DNA of 64,000 bases from BOKV01 sp041397525 (GTDB lineage: Bacteria; Pseudomonadota; Alphaproteobacteria; Rhizobiales; Rhizobiaceae). The position numbers and the translations under genes are program-made. The first letter of the stretch is position 1. Every line of letters starts with the position of its first letter. The stretch lies in contig JAWKWL010000007.1 in NCBI GenBank assembly GCA_041397525.1, positions 1-64,000 on the forward strand. The letters are read 5' to 3'. This document shows, one piece after another, positions 60,867 to 64,000 of the stretch. Under the pieces are notes generated by a model. It did no database searches. It saw only the letters and a program-made list of their open reading frames with translations, and was not told the origin of the DNA.

Positions 60867-62267
60867 ATGGCAAATGAAACAAGGGCGCACGAGGCAAGCG
60901 AACTGCCTTCGTCACGGTTTCGGCGAAACCCGTGGCGGATCGTCTCGCGCTGGGTTTCGTCCCGCCTGCCAAAGGGTCTTTATGCACGCGCGCTTCTTAT
61001 CATCATCGTGCCGATGGTCCTGTTGCAGTCGGTGATTGCTTTCGTGTTCATGGAGCGCCACTGGCAAACTGTGACCCAGCGCCTGTCACGTGCGGTTACG
61101 GCCGATATTGCCTCCATCATCGACACCATCGAGACCTATCCACAGAAGGACGACTATGCGGATATCATCCGTATCGCCCGCGACAGGCTCGACCTCAACA
61201 TCGCGATCCTTCCGCCTGACCCGTTTCCGCCCGCAGGAGCCAAGCCGTTTTTCTCCCTGCTCGACGACACATTGCGGGAGCAGGTTGCCAGCCAGATCAA
61301 CCGGCCCTTCTGGATCGACACAGTGGGCGATTCCAACCTGTTGGAAATCCGCATCCGGCTGGAAAGACCCGAGGCAGTGCTGCGTGTATTTGCCAAACGC
61401 AATTCAGCCTATGCCTCGAACAGCCACATCTTTCTGGTCTGGATGATCGGCACTTCACTGGTCCTGTTGCTCATCGCCGTGATTTTCCTGCGAAACCAGA
61501 TCAGGCCGATCCAGGCATTGGCGCGAGCTGCTGAAAGTTTCGGCAAGGGGCGCGACATGCCCAAGGACTTTCGCATTCGGGGCGCCCGCGAGGTACGTCA
61601 GGCAGGGCTGGCTTTTCTGCAGATGCGCGAGCGCATCGAACGCCAGATGCAACAGCGGACCGCCATGCTGACCGGCGTCAGCCATGACCTGCGCACCATC
61701 CTGACCCGCTTCAAGCTGCAACTGGCACTGACCAGCGAAGGCCCCGAAATGGAGGAACTCCAGGGCGATGTCGACGAAATGCAGCGCATGTTGCAGGGCT
61801 ATCTTGATTTTGCCCGCGGCGAGAGCGGCGAGTCGCCGGAGGATGTTGACCTTTGCGAGATGCTCGCCCGTCATGAAAGTGAGGCCCTGGCCAAGCACAA
61901 GAAGCTTGAGATCCGTTGCGCCGGAAATTTCACCATCCGTGTCCGGCGCAATGCCATGGCGCGCCTGATCTCGAACCTTGTTTCAAACGCGTTTCGCCAC
62001 GCCGACATGCTCATCATCAAGGTTACGGAAGGCAATGGCTGGGCCACGCTTACCTTTGACGATGACGGACCGGGAATTCCCGAGGATCAACGCGAGGAAG
62101 TGTTCAAGCCGTTCATGCGTCTTGACGAGGCCCGCAATGTTGACGAGGGCGGAACCGGGCTGGGCCTGTCAATCGCCCGCGACATCGTCCGCAACCACGG
62201 CGGCGACATAAACCTGCACCAAAGCCCTGTGGGCGGTTTGCGCGCCATCGTCAGGCTGCCACTCTAG
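60867..62267 (+). CDS. Sensor histidine kinase (EnvZ-like)
   Basis: 466 residues. Two transmembrane helices (about 44-64, ALLIIIVPMVLLQSVIAFVF, and 190-212, LVWMIGTSLVLLLIAVIFLR) bracket a ~125-residue periplasmic sensor domain. A HAMP linker (about 213-265) leads to the H-box GVSHDLRTILTRFKLQLALT (phospho-His about residue 273), then the ATPase boxes NLVSNAFRHAD, DDGPGIPED and GGTGLGLSIARDIV. It phosphorylates the adjacent response regulator; signal unknown. Confidence 0.94.
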   Translation: MANETRAHEASELPSSRFRRNPWRIVSRWVSSRLPKGLYARALLIIIVPMVLLQSVIAFVFMERHWQTVTQRLSRAVTADIASIIDTIETYPQKDDYADIIRIARDRLDLNIAILPPDPFPPAGAKPFFSLLDDTLREQVASQINRPFWIDTVGDSNLLEIRIRLERPEAVLRVFAKRNSAYASNSHIFLVWMIGTSLVLLLIAVIFLRNQIRPIQALARAAESFGKGRDMPKDFRIRGAREVRQAGLAFLQMRERIERQMQQRTAMLTGVSHDLRTILTRFKLQLALTSEGPEMEELQGDVDEMQRMLQGYLDFARGESGESPEDVDLCEMLARHESEALAKHKKLEIRCAGNFTIRVRRNAMARLISNLVSNAFRHADMLIIKVTEGNGWATLTFDDDGPGIPEDQREEVFKPFMRLDEARNVDEGGTGLGLSIARDIVRNHGGDINLHQSPVGGLRAIVRLPL

Positions 62268-62282
62268 GGTCAGTTCAACCGG

Positions 62283-62597
62283 CTATTGCGGACAGGGAAC
62301 GGCACTGGCGCCACCTGTGGCCATCGGCTTGCCATTGACAAAGACAGTTGACGAACCGGTAACGATGGAACCACCGCAATTTGTTTTTGAACCAACGGTC
62401 GCGGCAGGTTTTCCGTTGATGAAGACATTGGTGGAACCATCCGTGACCACTTCACCCGTGGAAGTGACATCACCTGCGGTCGCAGCCTGATTGCCATCGA
62501 CAGTCACATTGCCGCTGCCGGTCACAATCTGCGACGGCGTGCCTTGCGCAAATGCAAGTGTCGGCATCAAAACCAGGGCCAGTGCAATTTGCTTCAT
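62283..62597 (-). CDS. Secreted PAAR-like repeat protein
   Basis: 104 residues from the ATG at 62597, one base after the csaA stop, with GGAGG ten bases upstream. The N-terminus is a signal peptide (QIALALVLMPTLAFA-QG). The rest has PAAR-type repeats: GSGNVTVDGNQAATAGDV, STNVFINGKPAATVGSKTN and SSTVFVNGKPMATGG, with two cysteines. Classical PAAR proteins tip the type VI secretion spike and carry no signal peptide; no type VI genes are seen here, so a periplasmic or outer-surface role is more likely. Function unknown. Confidence 0.85.
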   Translation of the reverse strand: MKQIALALVLMPTLAFAQGTPSQIVTGSGNVTVDGNQAATAGDVTSTGEVVTDGSTNVFINGKPAATVGSKTNCGGSIVTGSSTVFVNGKPMATGGASAVPCPQ

Positions 62598-62598
62598 G

Positions 62599-62940
62599 TC
62601 AGTGCAGCCTCCCGCCATCGGGAACCTTGAGATCGACATTGCCCAGGACAACCGCACCATTTTCATCGGGGAAGCCCAGCACCAGTACTTCCGACATCAG
62701 CGGGCCGATCTGGCGCGGCGGGAAATTCACGACTGCCATGACCTGCCTGCCGACAAGTGTCTGCGGCGTGTAATGGACGGTGATCTGCGCCGAACTGCGC
62801 TTTACGCCGATCACCGGTCCGAAGTCGATGCGCAACTTGATGGCCGGTTTGCGCGCCTCGGGAAACGGTTCCGCCTCGATGATCGTGCCGACCCGGATAT
62901 CGACCTTCAGAAAATCCTCTATGCCAATCTGGTCCTTCAT
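62599..62940 (-). CDS. csaA: tRNA-binding/chaperone-like protein CsaA
   Basis: 113 residues. A single OB-fold of the tRNA-binding (EMAP/Trbp111) type: FLKVDIRVGTIIEAEPFPEA at the N-terminus, KLRIDFGPVIGVKRSSAQIT and NFPPRQIGPLMSEVLVLGF. CsaA is reported to assist protein secretion in Bacillus and binds tRNA-like structures; the role in alphaproteobacteria is not settled. It lies between proC (4 bp upstream gene end) and the PAAR-like gene in one minus-strand unit. Confidence 0.92.
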   Translation of the reverse strand: MKDQIGIEDFLKVDIRVGTIIEAEPFPEARKPAIKLRIDFGPVIGVKRSSAQITVHYTPQTLVGRQVMAVVNFPPRQIGPLMSEVLVLGFPDENGAVVLGNVDLKVPDGGRLH

Positions 62941-62944
62941 GGTC

Positions 62945-63778
62945 TCAGCCCGACAATTCTTCCGACCGCTTGCGCGCAGCTGTGATCGCCTTCTGCATCA
63001 GCGGCGCAAGGCCATTATCGGCCATCAACACCGCAAGTGCCGCAGCGGTCGTGCCGTTTGGCGAGGTCACATTCTGGCGCAGACGTTCAGCCGTGTCACT
63101 CGATTGGTGCATCAACTCGCCTGCGCCGCATACAGTTTCGCGCGCAAGCTTCATCGCCAGTTCTTCCGGCAGGCCCTGCGCTACACCCGCCGCCGCCATG
63201 CATTCCGCCAGATGAAACACATAGGCCGGACCGCTTCCCGATACCGCAGTAACCGCATCGATCAGCGCTTCATCCCTGACCCATTCCACGCTGCCGGTCG
63301 CACGCAACAGCAGCGAAACATTTTCGCACTGGCCAACGCTGGCCTCGGGATTGGAGCAGCAGACCGTAATGCCGCGCCCCACCAGCGCTGGCGTATTCGG
63401 CATGCAGCGTACAATCGCCCCCGCCCGCGCACCCAATATTGCCGCCATGTTGCTGATGGTCTTGCCCGCTGCAACCGACACAACCACCGTATCCGGTCCG
63501 CAGATCGCGGCATTGGCGGCGAGAACCTTGTCGAGAATTTGCGGCTTGACTGCCATGATCAGCACATCGGGCTGATAGCCATCCGGTACCGCAGAAACGG
63601 CAGTCATGCCATGCGCCTCAAGCATTTGCGCCATGGCAGGTGGCGGTGAAGGATCAATCACCGTGATGCGCTCCGGCGCGATGCCGCTCTTCAGCCAGCC
63701 GGCAAGCATGGCTCCACCCATATTGCCGGCTCCCACCAGCGCGATAGTGAAATTGCTGGAGCCGTTCATCCCTGTCAT
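62945..63778 (-). CDS. proC: Pyrroline-5-carboxylate reductase
   Basis: 277 residues from the ATG at 63778 (AGGG eight bases upstream); in-frame ATGs at 63808, 63796 and 63769 are alternatives. N-terminal Rossmann motif IALVGAGNMGGAMLAGWLKS, then VLIMAVKPQ and AAGKTISNM, and the C-terminal dimerisation helices with ALIDAVTAVSGSGPAYVFHL (about 160-180), the ProC signature. It reduces 1-pyrroline-5-carboxylate to proline with NAD(P)H. Confidence 0.94.
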   Translation of the reverse strand: MTGMNGSSNFTIALVGAGNMGGAMLAGWLKSGIAPERITVIDPSPPPAMAQMLEAHGMTAVSAVPDGYQPDVLIMAVKPQILDKVLAANAAICGPDTVVVSVAAGKTISNMAAILGARAGAIVRCMPNTPALVGRGITVCCSNPEASVGQCENVSLLLRATGSVEWVRDEALIDAVTAVSGSGPAYVFHLAECMAAAGVAQGLPEELAMKLARETVCGAGELMHQSSDTAERLRQNVTSPNGTTAAALAVLMADNGLAPLMQKAITAARKRSEELSG

Positions 63779-63875
63779 TCTCTTCGCCCTAGCCATTGCA
63801 AGGCCCATTGCTTGCCACGGAATGCCAACAAGCTCAAGCGACAGCGCTGTACGCTACCGCAACGGCACTCGACGT

Positions 63876-64000
63876 TCAGGCATTTCCGTGGGTTTCAAAC
63901 AATGCCCCGTCAAGCGCTTCCTGCGCTGGCTTGCCTGCCCAAACGACAAACTGGAATGCCTGGAAATAGCGTTCGCATGCATCCAGCGCACTGGTCAGCA
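63876..64000 (-). CDS. YbjN-like protein, C-terminal part only
   Basis: The last 41 or so codons of a gene that enters from the right edge; the stop is at 63876-63878. The visible residues (LDACERYFQAFQFVVWAGK then EALDGALFETHGNA) match the C-terminus of YbjN-domain proteins, which in Hyphomicrobiales usually lie upstream of proC. Family members resemble type III secretion chaperones in fold; their role is unclear. Confidence 0.75.
   Translation of the reverse strand, partial: LTSALDACERYFQAFQFVVWAGKPAQEALDGALFETHGNA

Overview
The window looks like a chromosomal segment of an alphaproteobacterium, most likely of the order Hyphomicrobiales (Rhizobiales). The GC content is moderately high. The protein sequences, the dnaG-rpoD pair, the ilvE / MarR / OmpR-type regulator / histidine kinase block, the YbjN-CsaA-ProC neighbourhood and the many ABC, TRAP and Rieske systems for scavenging methylated and amino compounds all fit that order. 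The species cannot be named from the sequence alone.

Layout. 1-4.6 kb (minus): an MttB-family methyltransferase (cut by the window edge) coupled to a dimethylglycine-dehydrogenase-like flavoprotein, then glpD. 4.7-7.9 kb: a DegT-type aminotransferase and an RTX calcium-binding protein. 7.9-17.2 kb: an accessory catabolic block. It has a frameshifted GntR regulator with an Asp/Glu-racemase-family gene on the minus strand. Divergent from these are a ThDP enzyme, a DadA-like oxidase, a complete TRAP transporter, a TauE/SafE exporter and a BASS-like transporter. 17.3-24.7 kb: a free-standing E2-type acyltransferase and a branched-chain-amino-acid-type ABC operon with a co-translated alpha/beta hydrolase, facing a PAS-LuxR regulator. 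24.8-32.2 kb: two divergent Rieske oxygenases with an M20 deacetylase, a GntR regulator and a polar amino acid ABC transporter. Two near-identical palindromes lie in the shared promoter region.

32.2-38.8 kb is the least explained part. A radical SAM/SPASM protein and two paralogous glycosyltransferase-like proteins form a coupled minus-strand operon. Divergent from it are an unrecognised protein with a central membrane segment and a Gly-rich C-terminus, and a UGT-like glycosyltransferase; a family-2 glycosyltransferase converges on these. 39-43.4 kb: tRNA(CAU), a SIMPL-domain protein, a small secreted protein, an acyltransferase, a LuxR-type solo regulator and a 2OG-Fe(II) oxygenase.

43.6-49 kb: core dnaG and rpoD, then a small unknown gene and a YefM-YoeB-type toxin-antitoxin pair with a clear operator. 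49-56.7 kb: small unknown membrane and secreted proteins, a GyrI-like protein, an amidoligase, HlyU and DUF4189 proteins, and a repeat-rich stretch in which two copies of a ~190 bp repeat flank a DUF559 endonuclease-like gene. 56.7-64 kb: a cold-shock gene, a foldable ~119 bp element (possible ncRNA), an MBL hydrolase, ilvE divergent from a MarR / response regulator / histidine kinase operon, a secreted PAAR-like protein, csaA, proC and the end of a YbjN-like gene.

The main themes are uptake and demethylation or deacylation of small nitrogenous compounds, each with local regulators and visible operators, placed between blocks of core genes. The best candidate for an undescribed system is the radical SAM / glycosyltransferase / Gly-tail cluster at 32.2-37.9 kb. 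The structured element at 57.1-57.2 kb is second.
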